This document shows, one piece after another, positions 36,585 to 58,206 of a stretch of DNA of 64,000 bases (position 1 is its first letter; every line of letters begins with the position of its first letter). A program made the translations under genes and the position numbers. Source of the stretch: Phoenix dactylifera (lineage: Eukaryota; Streptophyta; Magnoliopsida; Arecales; Arecaceae); the NCBI RefSeq assembly GCF_009389715.1, contig NC_052393.1:682001-746000 (forward strand). The letters are read 5' to 3'. A model generated the notes under the pieces. It saw only the letters and a program-made list of their open reading frames with translations, did no database searches and had not been told where the DNA came from.

Positions 36585-37255
36585 TGGCTACTCACCCAAC
36601 TCTAGTGTAGGAGTAGCTAACAGAATCAAAGCCTACAATTTAGCTCAGGGGCGAGGGGGGCCCCTGGTGTGGCCACAAGACCTCTTCAGAGTGCTGCACC
36701 ACGTAAGAGGCAACCCAGTCTACAGTCCTATTCGTCTTCCGATACACGTGCACGGTCTGGAACGCGCCGCAGTCTCTCAGCATCAACCGGATGTCAGAAA
36801 ATAGAGGACTCCCATCCCTCCTCCATCCTTCTTTCCGTATTTAATTAATCACTATGGCCGAATCTCTTTTTAGGATGATGTGCTCAGCCCCCAACCTCTG
36901 TCTCGCGTAGGAGATATCCTCCCAAGCTGCCCTGAGCTCTGCCCTTGTAGCTGAAAGCCCATCGATCGGCCTTCCACTTGCAACAATCAACTGTGAGTCA
37001 TGACCTCTTATCACAAAGCCCACCCTGCCCCTGCCGCCAGCTCCTGAACCACTGCCATCAAAGTTCACCTTTAGATAACCGGAGGGTGGAGACTCCCAAG
37101 AAATAAGGAGGAAACTAAGCGCTAAAGCTGCCGCCGAAGCTGCCGAATGAGGGTCCTAGATGTTCCTAGCCATCTTAGATGAACTCACTGTAGTAGCCCT
37201 GATGATCTCAGCCGCCTGGATACGGGCCCTCTCCACAATGCTCCACGGGGATTCC
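36585..37255 (-). pseudogene. LINE remnant with RNase H domain
   Basis: On the minus strand a linker (WESPPPSGYLKVNFDGSGSG) leads into RNase H (RVT_3). FDGS carries the first catalytic Asp, AELRAAWE the Glu, and KRDSA the next Asp in place of the usual GDS. The second half reads VYRKTNRTVDWVASYVVQHS. A TAA at 36841-36843 breaks the frame. This is the 3' part of a plant L1 ORF2, 5' truncated. Confidence 0.85.
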
Positions 37256-38400
37256 AATCTTTCTTTCATTTTACATGATCATTAATGGCAAGAAGCAAAA
37301 ATTCAATAAGCAAAAAAAAATCCTACTTGCCTTTTTTTTTTCTTGGGTAGCATATCATTTGCTATTGAAAATCAATATAATGTTAAAATTTAAAAGTCCA
37401 GCACCATCTAAGCTTATGCCAACTAATTAAGCAACTGTCAAGATTCACAAGCATGTAGCTTTGTCTTGGATGGAACACCACCGAAGTCTACGAGAAAGCC
37501 AAGCTAGAATTGGTTGGCATTCTTTTCATTTTGAGTTCAAAGATGTTTAAGTTTGTTGGAAAGTTATGTAGTACAAAACGCTTAAGAGTTTCAACACAAA
37601 TGACACGACTCTATAGTCGCTGATGGTGCACACTTCTATCGGTTTAATACATCTTCCTTGAAAGGATGAGTTTCGAGAGTCTGAAAAGTTGGCGCGAAAG
37701 CAATGCAGAACATCAGCCCTGGGACCTTTCGACTGGGATTTCTAGACACCAAAGCATAAATCATTTGGTGCAAGTGTAGATAAGGAGGAAAAAAAATATG
37801 CAAGGAAAGCAACTAAGATATGGAGGAAAAAAAATATGCAAGGAAAGCAACTAAGATAAGGAGGAAAAAAAATATGCAAGGAAAGCAACTAAGTTATTCT
37901 ATTGATGTAAACGATGGGTCATGCTTAATTTGATAGACCATATATAACTGAGCCGATTGAAGATTTGACTACAAGTCGGGGAACATATATAGAATCCCAG
38001 TTGCTATTCAAAACCAATGCAATGTTAAACCAACTGTCAAGATTCACATGAAATAATGATACTGGGAAACATTATTAGCTCACGCCTCTTTGAACTTGGA
38101 ACCAGGAGAAAGGAAAATGAAAGCTTCATCTACCCTAACTCCCTGCATGTGCAATATGCATGCTGAACTCTGAAACCTTTGCATTGTATATATATTGTAA
38201 ATAGAAAGTGCGGCTCATGCATTCTATGGATGCCCCCATTAGCGAAGATGAAAATTTTGAGGTACATCAAAAGTAGGGGATTAAAAAGTAATGTTCAATA
38301 AAGTTATAATGTTAATTAACAAGTAACTTACGTGCGGGGCCGGTATTACCGATGATAGTACCAATGATGGAAATATGAAGGCTCTTATGCAGAGTTTTTC
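37256..38400. other. Intergenic DNA with a 38 bp tandem repeat
   Basis: At 37784-37895 a unit of 38 bp starting GGAGGAAAAAAAATATGC occurs three times almost unchanged. Parts of 37,360-37,460 recur at 37,995-38,055. No gene is seen. Confidence 0.8.
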
Positions 38401-38539
38401 ATACCCCATATGGGCATTAGCATTAATGATGGAAGTTTTTACTCGGCTATTATTAAAATTTATTATTTAATGTATTATAAAAGTTTGGCTATTAAAGTCT
38501 TTTATTTATTATTATTGTTATTTAATGTATTATTAGCTA

Positions 38540-39120
38540 TTAAAACCAAGAGAGAGAGAGGAGAGAGAAAGAAGAGAGAGGGCTCTCTTCTTCTTTCCAA
38601 AATAGGGGAGAGCCCGATCTCACCCTCTTCTTCTTGGATCAGGGGAGGGTGGCGACCTAAGGTGGTCGAGCTCCGGTGACAACGACCTTCAGCCGTGGCA
38701 CTACCAGCGATGGTGGTTGGCTGGCGTGAAGAAGGAAAGAAAAGAGGAAGAAGATCATCAAAGAATCGATCAACCTCAGCCTGAACCATGGCTATCTCCC
38801 TAACCCATAGCCACGTGATCATAGGGGTCCTTAGGGGCGGCACAACCCAACTAATTCAGCGGCCGATGGCAGCAAAACAGGGAGGATGAAGACTGAAAGA
38901 CGGGAGGTGCCTTTTATAGATCGAGTCTTAGGGTTTTCATTGGAGTCCGGCGAGCCCTAAGACTTCTCTTCCATGATGAACTCGAAGAAGAAGACGACTC
39001 CTATCCTGAGTCCTCCTCCCCCATTGCACGTGCCGACGCATGTTGGGCGGCCCAAGTGACCGGTCCAGATAACTCCCAGGCCGGACTAGGCCGGCCTTCA
39101 TACAGGCTCTTACAATTTTA
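38540..39120 (-). mobile_element. LTR-like fragment related to 3770-3985
   Basis: On the minus strand it carries a TATA box (TATAAAAG, 38911-38918) and then CTCTCCCCTATTTTGG, matching CTCCCCTATTTTGAG at 3940-3960. Two copies in opposite orientation point to a dispersed element, probably an LTR. Confidence 0.45.
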
Positions 39121-39490
39121 TATTATAATAAACAATAACAATAATAACGATGTAGTTAATATTAGATAACTCGGACTTTTTATAGTGGATGAGGAGCATT
39201 ATAATTGTTATATTGAATTATTTTGATAATACTTTCTTTATAATGGAAAAGCACCGCCAATGAAACCTTAGGTGGAGCCAAACAGGTAGAATGCCTTTAT
39301 TTTTTCAGGCTAGGCTACTAGCATTTGCTTGCACCCCGTTTAATAGTATTTATTGCATTCCAATGGTTCAAATTCCATGCTCTTTAAACAAACGCTCTTG
39401 CAAAACCCTCCAAAACATTCATAGCTAAAACCTACTTTTTTTCTTTCCACCATGTGATGTGATGCGGTTCCGATTTACAAACCTTTTTTT

Positions 39491-40311
<821 letters not shown>

Positions 40312-40324
40312 TGCTTAGGCAGGC

Positions 40325-40835
40325 GTTTCACACTACTCTAGTATGAATACATTCAAGAAAGTCAAAAAACAATAAATCCCTAAAGGCTCTGGGCAATTAT
40401 GCCTCAGAGGTCTAGAAAACTCCATCAGAGTGGCTAGCCATGAAAGAGGCCACCTAATTCGCGGCCTTGTTCGCCTCCCGATAAATATACCTTGCCCCAA
40501 AGGAGATACTTCCTCTCGCCAAAATCCAAAAATCTTGAATCTGAGGATGCGAGTCCGTCTTCCTAACACGACTCTGGATTCAGCCAATCATCGTCGTCGA
40601 GTCATCCTCCATTAAGATAACTTCGGCCCTCAAGGAACGCGATGGTTGAGGCCAGCCCTCAGCTCCGCTTCAGACATAGAGCTAGCGAAGATCGAGCACC
40701 TGCCTGCAGTTATAAATCTAGAATCCGGATCTTTGATGATAAAGCTTGCTCCCTCCTCCTGCCACCATCTCACCTTGAGAAAACTCGAGGGTAGAGGCTC
40801 CTAGGTGATAAACACTGTCCGAGATGCTACACGAT
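40325..40835 (-). pseudogene. Degenerate LINE 3' end (RNase H)
   Basis: The minus strand matches RNase H of L1 ORF2 in pieces: RAEVILMEDDSTTMI, then ARYIYREANKAANWVASFMASH, then FRDLLFFDFLGCIHT. Stops and frame changes are frequent. The 3' end abuts the TATG part of the AT array. Confidence 0.75.
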
Positions 40836-40839
40836 AAGG

Positions 40840-49577
<8,738 letters not shown>

Positions 49578-50060
49578 GTCCTCTTTGGCTATTCATAGAT
49601 GAGTGTATGCCAGAGGCAAACCATCCTACTGTTTCCTTTCATGTCCTTATATCATCTTTGCTTTATTTTTGTGAGGCTTCTTGATTGTGTGTACTGGTAT
49701 TCTTATTTGCCATCGAGGCATGGCGGTGGCAGCATGCTCTGGATTATCAGAGCATCAGATTTTTATAGTTCAGGTGTAATGCCCTAAGGATCAGTAACCA
49801 TGCCAGTTTTCCAGAAAACATCCTTCTCCAAGGATTATTGTACTGTTAAAATAATAATTGTAATCCATACAGTGGCTAGAAGCATGGTCTTTTTAGAAAT
49901 GCTCGAGACATTCTATGTATGACATTCATTTCCACCGTCTTTTGCTCCCTTTTTTTGTTTGTAGGATGCTTAGATGGTTTTAGTCATCAAAAGTTTATCG
50001 TCTGTTTCAATGGTTTAATTTAAGGTAAATTCAATTTTGAGTACTTGGTTCTGTAAAATT
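49578..50060. other. 3' untranslated and flanking region of adenosine kinase
   Basis: The 3' UTR must lie here; no unambiguous polyadenylation signal was picked. Nothing else was recognised. Confidence 0.5.
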
Positions 50061-50064
50061 ACCA

Positions 50065-51300
50065 ACTTATGGTATATATTAATCATCCTTTAGATGATGA
50101 ATGCCTCAAAACGACAGAGACAATTTGCTGCTATCTGGTGTACACACATACAGGTAAACATTATCAAAATTGGTGGATTTTGGAGTTATTGCAGCAATTC
50201 AAAATGCAGGGGGGCATTCGCAACGCAATACAAAGTGCGGGGGGGGTTATTTATTTTTAACCCGGTTAGAAGGCTGCTACAACCACTATGTGGTCTTTAC
50301 AATCTAGAGACCTTGGAACTACGAGATTTTATCAATCTTCAAAAATTACCCGAGGGCACAAAGAACCTAACCAACCTGTGGCATCTTGATCTCCCAGATC
50401 GTGTTCCCCATGACCCGGTGCCACCTGGGATTGGAAGACTAACCAGTCTCCAGACACTGTCAGCTTATTTTATAGGGGAAAATGCAGAGCGGCACATTAT
50501 AAGAGAGCCGAAGGATGCAGTAAACCTTAGAGAGGAGAGGTTTGCACCTCTGGTCTACGAAATGTGGTCAGTGTACAGGATACCATGGAAGCAGATCTGG
50601 AGAGTAGGTATGACCTTGAGAAGTTGGTATTAAGTTGGAATTACGGACGACCGTTACCAGGGGATGAGAAGGAAGAGGAGGATATCTTCCAAGAGAGAGG
50701 AGTTGTGGAAGAGGACATTTTACAGGATAGCTTACTCATGGAAGAAGAGAAGGGTCCTTTTTGTGATTGAGTAGCTACAGAAGAAGAGGTGGAGGACTAT
50801 TGGAAGGATGCAGGGAAGAAAGAGGATGAAGATGTAACTGCATTTGCCGAGGGTCTGACAACAAACTCCGTGTAGGAGATGATAGATGGGTTTAAGAAAT
50901 TGGCTCATACCATGAAGGGGTTGAGCAAAAGAGCATTGAAAAGGAAGCCACTTTTCCTGATGTGGTCAATGAAGAGATTTGGGAGGATGGGGAGAAGGAA
51001 GAAGATGAAGATAACAATGCATCTTCATGAGGGTCTAGCAGCCTAGGCTGCAGAAGAGATGCATTATGGTTTGTTCGAACCACGTTAATTAGTAAGAGGG
51101 TTGAACAAGAGAGCACTGGGAAGGAAGCTGCTTCTCCCGATACAATCAAGGAAGAAATGGTGGAGGATGAGAAGTGATGATATCTAGCTAGCGTACATGA
51201 TGAGCTGCAGGTCCTACTCAAAAACTCGATTGATGAGGGCATTGAGCATGAGTGTGCTGCCAAGAAACATGGTTTGCCTGCTGAAGAAGTTGAGTAGGTA
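50065..51300 (+). pseudogene. Broken NBS-LRR disease-resistance gene fragment
   Basis: From 50265 the plus strand reads LRR sequence of the CC-NBS-LRR (RGA) type: LCGLYNLETLELRDFINLQKL, then LPEGTKNLTNLWHLDL and PPGIGRLTSLQTLSAYFIGE. A frame change near 50560 leads into TMEADLESRYDLEKLVLSWN, the next conserved LRR block. No NB-ARC, P-loop or coiled-coil part precedes it. After 50660 the sequence becomes a Glu/Asp-rich tail with stops, including two related units (VEQKSIEKEATFPD near 50923 and VEQESTGKEAASPD near 51101). The first 200 bases resemble nothing known. The ancestor would have been an intracellular immune receptor. The fragment lies 0.7 kb past adenosine kinase and cannot make a receptor. 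Confidence 0.85.
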
Positions 51301-51959
51301 GAGGTGCATGTTCTCGAAATCCTCCAGCCTTTTTGTGTGATCGCATGGTGCAGGTCTACCTTTTTCATCCCAAAAAAAAAAAGGAGAAAGAAGGCAAGCC
51401 GCCACGCATCGAAATCATGGAATTGTTTATATAATGCTATTACTCTGACTGGATCGGAGATGCTTCGTTTTTCAAACTGGTACCAATTACCCTTAGAGGA
51501 TGTTTGGTATGGGATGACAGCCCCAGAATCAAGGATATCCGGATAAAGGTGATAAAATTATCGTGTTATGTTACATCTTAGTAATGCGGTGATATCGGAC
51601 CACTTCTACTTTTCAAATCATCGTTCGGTCCAAAACCCATCTTTGAGGACCGTTATCCAACATTACCGGAGCGCAGTGATCTTAGATAAAAATATGTTGA
51701 CCAAACTATCCTTCATAGCTGTGGGGAGACTCCACGAAAAAAAAAAAACAATCCTTTTTTTTCGTTGCGAGTCGTTTGGGTTACTTGTGCATCATCCTAT
51801 CACCGTGCTCTTCCTTCTTCCTCCAAGGGAATTCTTTGAACCAACAACCGAGGCGTCGAAGCGGAGGCGTCAGAGCAGGGCCGTTGCAGTTCATCCCCGA
51901 AAGAGGTAAGCCTCCCGACCACCTTGTTTCCATTTTTCCTACCCTTCCTCCTCCCGATT

Positions 51960-52640
51960 CACTCAGGAGGATAGGTAAATTAAAAGAAGAAAGAAAGAAA
52001 GAAAGAAAGAAGAAGAAAAAGGGGAAGAAGGGGGTGGGGACTCACCTGTGTGCGGCCGTTGCCGGCATCGCGGGGAGCGGCCGCAGATGTCGCAGCAGCC
52101 GCCGGTCTCGGCTTGGCCGCAGGCGTCGGCCGCAAGCATGGCCGAGGGCGCCGCCGGCCGTGGCCCAACCCCTCTCGTGTGGAGGACCTCTCCTTCTTGG
52201 CTTCGTGTGAGGAGATAAAAGGGAGGGGGAGGGTTGAGAAGAAGAAAGGGATAAGAAGAAGTCTGAGAGAATTAAAGGAAAGAGAGGAAAAGAGAGGAGA
52301 AAAGAGGAAAAGAGAAGGAGAAGAAGTTGGGAGAATAAAGAAAAGAAGAGAGAGGGCTTTGGGAGCGAGAGAGAATGTGTGCGGGTGAGAGAGGGCTTGG
52401 GGAGTGAGAGAGAATGTGTGAGGGTAAGAGAGTGCGTTAGAGAATGAAAGAGATGAAGAGGGACAGAAAGGAACGGGAGAAGTGGGCAAAGGGAGGAAGA
52501 GAAGGTTCTGGAGGAAGGAGAAGAGAAGAAATAGAGAAGAAAAAGAAAAGGGAAAGAAAAGAAAAAAAGAAAAGAAAAAAGAAAAGAAAAGAAAAGAAAA
52601 GAAAAGGAAAAGAAAAAAATAGAATAAAATGCATAAATAA
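51960..52640. repeat. GC-rich then purine-rich stretch inside the Harbinger element
   Basis: At 52,020-52,200 the DNA is GC-rich. On the minus strand it ends in ACAG before GTGAGT, like an exon with a good splice donor. From 52,210 to 52,610 almost all bases are G and A on the plus strand, ending in AAAGAAAAG repeats. Frames here follow composition only. The GC part may be captured host sequence. Confidence 0.6.
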
Positions 52641-53347
52641 ATAGTGAATAAGTGATAGAAAATTAAGATAAAAATAAATATTAAAATAGATGAATATAAT
52701 AAATAAGAGACAGAGAGAAGTCACTTTGAGGATGTACCTCTTCTCTCTCTACAAAATTAGTAGTTTCTAGTCAAATTAACCTATCAGACTTGAGACTCAT
52801 TCAAGTCCAATTCGGGGTTTTAAGTTAGAATTAATTAAAGAACAGTATATAATTCGTTATTAATCATTTGATAGGTACTGAGCATTCGTTGGCTGAGATT
52901 AGGGTTTCGAGAGCGAACCGAGATAAGTAACTCGGTACTTATCTTAAAGTTTTCAAATCACTATTTAATTATAATTATAAAATTGTATTATTATGATTTT
53001 TTTTATAGCATGGTGGATGAGGCCTTTCTGTGATTTCTTTATTATAAAAAGGTTATCATATGTCACTCTCTGGTTAGAATTTTTCTTATTGGTTTGGCTA
53101 GGATTATTCTGTTTTGGGGATCTCTGTTGGATTGGGCTTTTGACATCTAATTCACCATAGTTTTGGTTGGAGAATTAAAGGTGGTTTTGATGTGAAATTT
53201 TATTGGATTTGGTTCTCTTCTCCACTCTTGGCTAACTTGAATTTTTTTTTTTAATAACTAAACTAGTAAAGATTTTGCACTTTTCTTTTGAGATTAAAAG
53301 AAAGCTTGCCATGTAAATTTAAATTGTTTGCATTATTGTTTGCAGTA

Positions 53348-54727
53348 ATGGCTCGATTTTCAAGATCAAGGCATTTGCAGTTACTTGGTGCCTTACTTTT
53401 TCAAATGAAAATGATGGAGTACAAATACTTCAGCATACAACTGCTTACGACTCTCATATTTAGGAATCAATCTAATTTGAGATTAAGTTGGGATATGGAT
53501 TTAGTTAGTAAGCAGTACATAAAGTCTACAAATTTGGGTAAAATTGTGTTCTATAGTGACTTAGCCTCTGTTGAAAATATACGAATGGATAGGAGAGCCT
53601 TTCACGAATCATGTCATTTACTAAAAACACAAGGAAGACTCAAATCCTTTAAAAACATGGATGTAAAGGAAATGGTTGCCATATTTTTACATATAATTTC
53701 ACATGATGTGAAGAACAGGATAATTAAGAGACAAGTCACCCGTTCTAGCAAAACAATAAGTAGACAATTCCATGCCGTTCTCAACTCTATGTTACGTCTC
53801 CATTCCATGTTGTTATGGAAACTTGAAGTTGTGACGGAGAACTGTATATATGAAAGGTGGAAGTGGTTCAAGATACTCTTTACCACTACTTTTAGTTGTA
53901 TCAATTAAATTATACTACTAAACTAAATAAACTATCTTATAAATGTAGAAATGCCTCGGAGCACTTGATGGAACATACATAAAGGTCAATGTAGAGAAGG
54001 TCGACAAGCCTAGGTATCGAAGCTGCAAGGGTGAGATTGCTACTAATGTCCTTGGTGTTTGCACTCGAGACATGCAATTTATTTATGTATTGCCTGGGTG
54101 GGAGGGATCGGCTACTGATTCTCGAATGCTTCAAGATGCCATTTCGAGAAGAAATGGCTTAAAAGTGCCCCAAGATAAGTAAAAAAATGATTAATAGAAT
54201 AGCGAAATTCTCATACCAAGTGATGCATTACTTATTTTGAAACTAATTATCATATTTCACAATATACAAGTTACTATTATCTATATGATGCTGGATACGC
54301 AAATGCTGAAGGCTTTTTGGTTCCTTATAGAGGACAAAGATACCATTTGAATGAGTAGAGATAGAGTCAACAACCCACAAATACTCATGAGTTCTTTAAC
54401 ATGAAGTACTCTAGGGCTCGGAATGTTATAGAGAGGTGCTTTGGGTTACTAAAAGGAAGATGAGCAATTATAAGGTCTAAGTCATTTTACTCTGTAAAAA
54501 TCTAATGTAGAATCATAAGTGCTTGTTATCTTCTTCACAACTTTATCAGAGAAGAAATGCCTATTGACCCAATGGACATCGAGGTTGTTGAGGATGTCAC
54601 TAGCTCACAAGAGGAAGAAGTTAGGGATAGAATAACCTATGTAGAGACAAGTGATGCTTGGGCTGCTTTCAGGGAGAATTTGGCAAATGATATGTTCGAG
54701 CAATGGATGAATAGTCGTAATGCATAA
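53348..54727 (+). pseudogene. PIF/Harbinger transposase pseudogene (DDE_Tnp_4/HARBI1 type)
   Basis: The ATG at 53348 follows a TTTGCAG acceptor. Part 1 holds the helix-turn-helix region (MDVKEMVAIFLHIISHDVKN). Part 2, from about 53951, has [12 protein letters not shown] with the first catalytic Asp and [12 protein letters not shown] with the second. Part 3 has RNVIERCFGLLK with the catalytic Glu, and ends at 54727 after FEQWMNSRNA. Lesions: the first donor reads AAG|ATACTC, the second AAG|ATAAGT, and the second acceptor has shifted by a base change. In-frame stops are TAG at 54356 and 54362, TGA at 54461 and TAA at 54503. The catalytic residues themselves survive. The protein would cut and paste the element with the Myb-like partner. 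It cannot be made from this copy. Confidence 0.92.
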
Positions 54728-54899
54728 GCTAATATGTTTAATAAAATTTCTATTTGTAGTTGAACAATTTTTTTCTATTATTTTTGTAATGTCACCATTT
54801 ATTTTGCTGTTGTTTTATCTATTATGTTTGTTATATAATATTCGATGATTTATTTATCACTTCTTTTATTCAATTAAATATGTACAATTACTTGTGTCC

Positions 54900-55767
54900 A
54901 ATGTGTGCAAAAATATAATTGCAAAAATGTTAGGACCAAACTGCTCGGGATTTAGGTGGAATGATAGAGAAAAATGTGTGGTGGCAGACAAAGATGTTTA
55001 TGACCTATGGGTGAAGGTATTATATAAATATCTGCTTTCTAGATTTGCTTTCAATTTATGCCTTTTCAATATAATTCTTCACTTGTTTATATCTCTAAAA
55101 TTATTTAATAATCTTTGTTTTGTGTTGACAGAGTCATCCCCATGCAGCTGGCCTGAAAAACAATCCTTTCTCTTATTATGAAGACTTGTCAATTGTGTTT
55201 GGTAAGGATAGAGCAAATGGGGAGGGTGCAGAGGATCCAGCTGATGCCTGTGAACAAATTGAGAAAGAGGAGGAAGCCTTAGGTGATACTATGAGTTTGG
55301 AAGATGATATGGATGCTAAGGGAGGTTCTCCTAATGCAATAGATTCACCACTATCTATTTGCCAACCTATAGGTGTTGGTACGAGTACTGCAACAATTAG
55401 CAACAAGAAAGGAGGCTTACTAAGTAAAAAAGAGAAAGCACAATGATACAATCATAGAGAACTTGGTCACTGAGATTGGAAGGATAAGCAGTGCATGTGA
55501 AGGGAGTAGGGAAGACTTCAAAGAATTGCAAACTTTTTTGAGAAGAAGGGGCAAAGTGATGAGAGGCGTATGGCTTTGTTTGAGGAGATTATGAAGATTG
55601 AAGATTTGAGTGAGGATGATATGTTGATTGCTGGCGAGGTCATTAGCAAAGATAAATCCAAAATTGCCTTCTTTTTTATCTTGCCTCAACAGTTTAAGAG
55701 AAGATATGTGCTAAAGCAGTTAGAGGACGGTGCATATAGACCCTCATTTGACTTTGATCCAATGTGA
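54900..55767 (+). pseudogene. Myb/SANT-like accessory protein of the Harbinger element, broken
   Basis: The first exon ends KDVYDLWVK before GTATTA, and the second starts at 55132 after TTGACAG with SHPHAAGLKNNPFSYYEDL and IVFGKDRANGEG, the Myb/SANT-like (Myb_DNA-bind_3) pattern of plant Harbinger second ORFs. An acidic middle (ADACEQIEKEEE) and a conserved end (MALFEEIMKIEDLSEDD; FDFDPM) follow. Two frame changes, near 55430 and 55540, break it. In active elements this protein binds the termini and imports or assists the transposase. It lies 170 bp after the transposase. Confidence 0.85.
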
Positions 55768-56698
55768 TACTACTTAGACCTCCTCACAGCTATAATTGGC
55801 GGCGGTTTCTCTCATTTGACTTTCATGTTTAATTTTGCCTAGTGTAAATTTTATGGTTTGTTTATTATGGACATTTGTAGTGAAAAAATACTTTAGATGT
55901 TTGTGGATTTGGTAGAGTTTTGATGTTTATGGCTTTTTAATGATTCGAGTGTTACAATTCTTAGTGTTATCCTATTTTATTCATGTGTTGGCCACATAGA
56001 CATTATATATATAGATAATATCCAATAGAACTAGTATACCGAATTTTTCACATTTATTCATATAGATATTTTATTCATGTGAAACCTGAACTAGCTAAAT
56101 GAGCATATAACTTCCATTTTATCTTGAAAAGATTTTGAATTCCTTCCCGTTGAATAGTTCTTAATGACTACAGATTTTTTGAATGGGACCCAAACCATAA
56201 AACTAAATTCTTTGGCAATTGGGCCGACTCATGGTAGTGTTAATAGAATAATAAGAACATGTTGGATATTGTAACAATTTAACTATAATTCAATTTGTTC
56301 AAACTTGACGTCATGAAGAGTATTGTTGATAGAACGAGAATATGGTCTGATTTTCTTGTGATAAGGGCTACTAAAAGTAGAATATGTGACAAAATTATGA
56401 AGCTATTATAGGAATTAGCATATTGACTTACATTTTTGATTAATGAGAATTAAAAACACATAAAAATCCATCTAAGATATATCAAGGATATTTGTGGTAT
56501 TATGTGGTCGGTGATCTTGGATTCCCGTACTATACCAAACAAGTTACTCATGGATATCCGAGGATTTTTAATCACTGGACCATGGCCTACCAAACACATT
56601 GATCTTAGATCACTAGGGATTAAATCATCCCAACATTCGAATTACGAAGATCTTTGATTACCATGGTGATCCTGTTGGGATTACCAAATGCTCCCTTA

Positions 56699-57458
56699 TG
56701 GATTGCTACAGAGGTGAAATCCTACAGGCTGCTCGGGCAATTGCCATCCGCTCGGGCAATTTCCATAGAAAATAATGAGAGAGTGGAAAGACGAAGCTTA
56801 ATAAGGCATTCCTGTCGATGGATATGCTTTCAGATTTTCACGTGCAATATGGTCATATTGGATTAAAGCGTAAACTAGGGAAGCGGGGAGGAAAGAAGCG
56901 ACGTGGGAAATGACAACGGGCGGACGTGCTTTATACATGAATTGGGTTGTAAATGGATCGGGTTTGGATCGGATCTCCACCGCAAATCTATAACCATATC
57001 CGAACTTTATAAGAAAAATCAAGTTTGGATCTATCAAAATAAGTAAGCCTCAAACTTACTTTCAAACTTAATTCATAATCAGATTCGAGTTTTTTTTCCT
57101 AGATTCAATTCAGAACAAGATTTTAGTGGACCAACTAGTTAAAAATTAAAACTGCAAGGACTTACACCTTAATAGTCCACCCTTCATAGTGAATATGTCG
57201 CAGATTACGGTGAGAAAGGAACACGTTGTAAGAGGTGAGTGAAGGATTCTGAAAGAAGGTCCAATCACTTTTGAAACAAATTAATTTTTTTTATATTTAT
57301 TTTGGTTGAAACATAATGAAAATCTAAGTGCTAGCTAGAATTTTGGAACTGAAATACTAATAGATGAGGGTAAGAAGAATATACATGAGAAAAAAAAAAG
57401 CAAAATCCTAATATAAAGAAAAAGAACTAACATAAAACATGCAACCTATTCTTTTTCA

Positions 57459-57510
<52 letters not shown>

Positions 57511-58060
57511 CTATGTTTATGTATTCCGGTTTTTGAATTTTCGGTTCTAATGGAGCTGGATTTGAGTTTTAACCAGATAAGATCATTGAAAACTTTATTT
57601 GGATCCAGACCCAATCATTATAAAATAATTAGATCAAGTTATCGAATTTTCTGGTATTATTTATGCTGCTAAGTATAGAGGTATCACATGTGCCGACCCG
57701 CTCATAAAACTTCCATTTAACAACAAATCAGCTTAGAAATAGATATCGAGACATTCCATGTTCTTAGGGGGAGAGTACGATGCGCGCATAAACAATTTAT
57801 GCGGAAGGGGGAAAAATCCGCATAGAACTAAATATGAAGACGTCCGGGCTATCGCCATTGTAACCATCCACGGTGCACAATTAGGTACGAGAGTTATCCT
57901 CCGGTGTATGATGAATCCCACATGAGGATCATCGATCATCATCGTGTATTAAAAAACCATCAAATTAGAAATCAACTACCGAATGTCCTCACGAGATTTA
58001 TAGAAAATTACATAAGTAGCATGGTAAAGACGTTATTCCACCCAGGTCCGAGGACGTTAT
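56699..58060. other. AT-rich intergenic DNA, weak repeat traces
   Basis: Words such as GGATCGGGTTTGGATCGG (about 56,957) resemble common dispersed plant repeats. A (TA)n microsatellite lies at 57,465-57,507. No gene is seen. Confidence 0.55.
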
Positions 58061-58206
58061 GGGTAGTTCTAAATACACCCCCCCTATTGCTCAGGACACC
58101 CCCCAAAAATTAAAAAAAAATACCCAAACTAACCTTTAGTGTAATTACCATATTGCCCTTGAAATTTTCTCAGTACACCCCCCTTCCTCCTCCTCCGTTT
58201 CGTGCT

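Larger units (their letters stand above)
51496..56695 (+). mobile_element. PIF/Harbinger DNA transposon, full length 5,200 bp, inactive
   Basis: The left end reads GAGGATGTTTGGTA and the right end, complemented, GGGAGCATTTGGTA, imperfect terminal repeats of the GGG-G-TTTGGT type known for this superfamily. TTA flanks both ends (51493-51495 and 56696-56698), the expected 3 bp target duplication. Inside, transposase and Myb-like genes lie in the same direction, as in plant PIF elements. A likely 5' UTR exon ends before GTAAGC near 51905. A GC-rich then GA-rich stretch (51,960-52,620) separates it from the genes. The last 0.9 kb is noncoding. Confidence 0.93.

Noticed and set aside
52050..52644. 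Lys/Glu/Arg-rich frames in the purine tract of the Harbinger element
   Set aside because: Pure GA composition leaves frames open; no conserved features.
53881..53945. AT-AC (U12-type) intron in the Harbinger transposase
   Set aside because: The start ATACTC lacks the U12 consensus ATATCC and the end is TAG; a mutated GT donor explains it better, and the next donor shows the same change.
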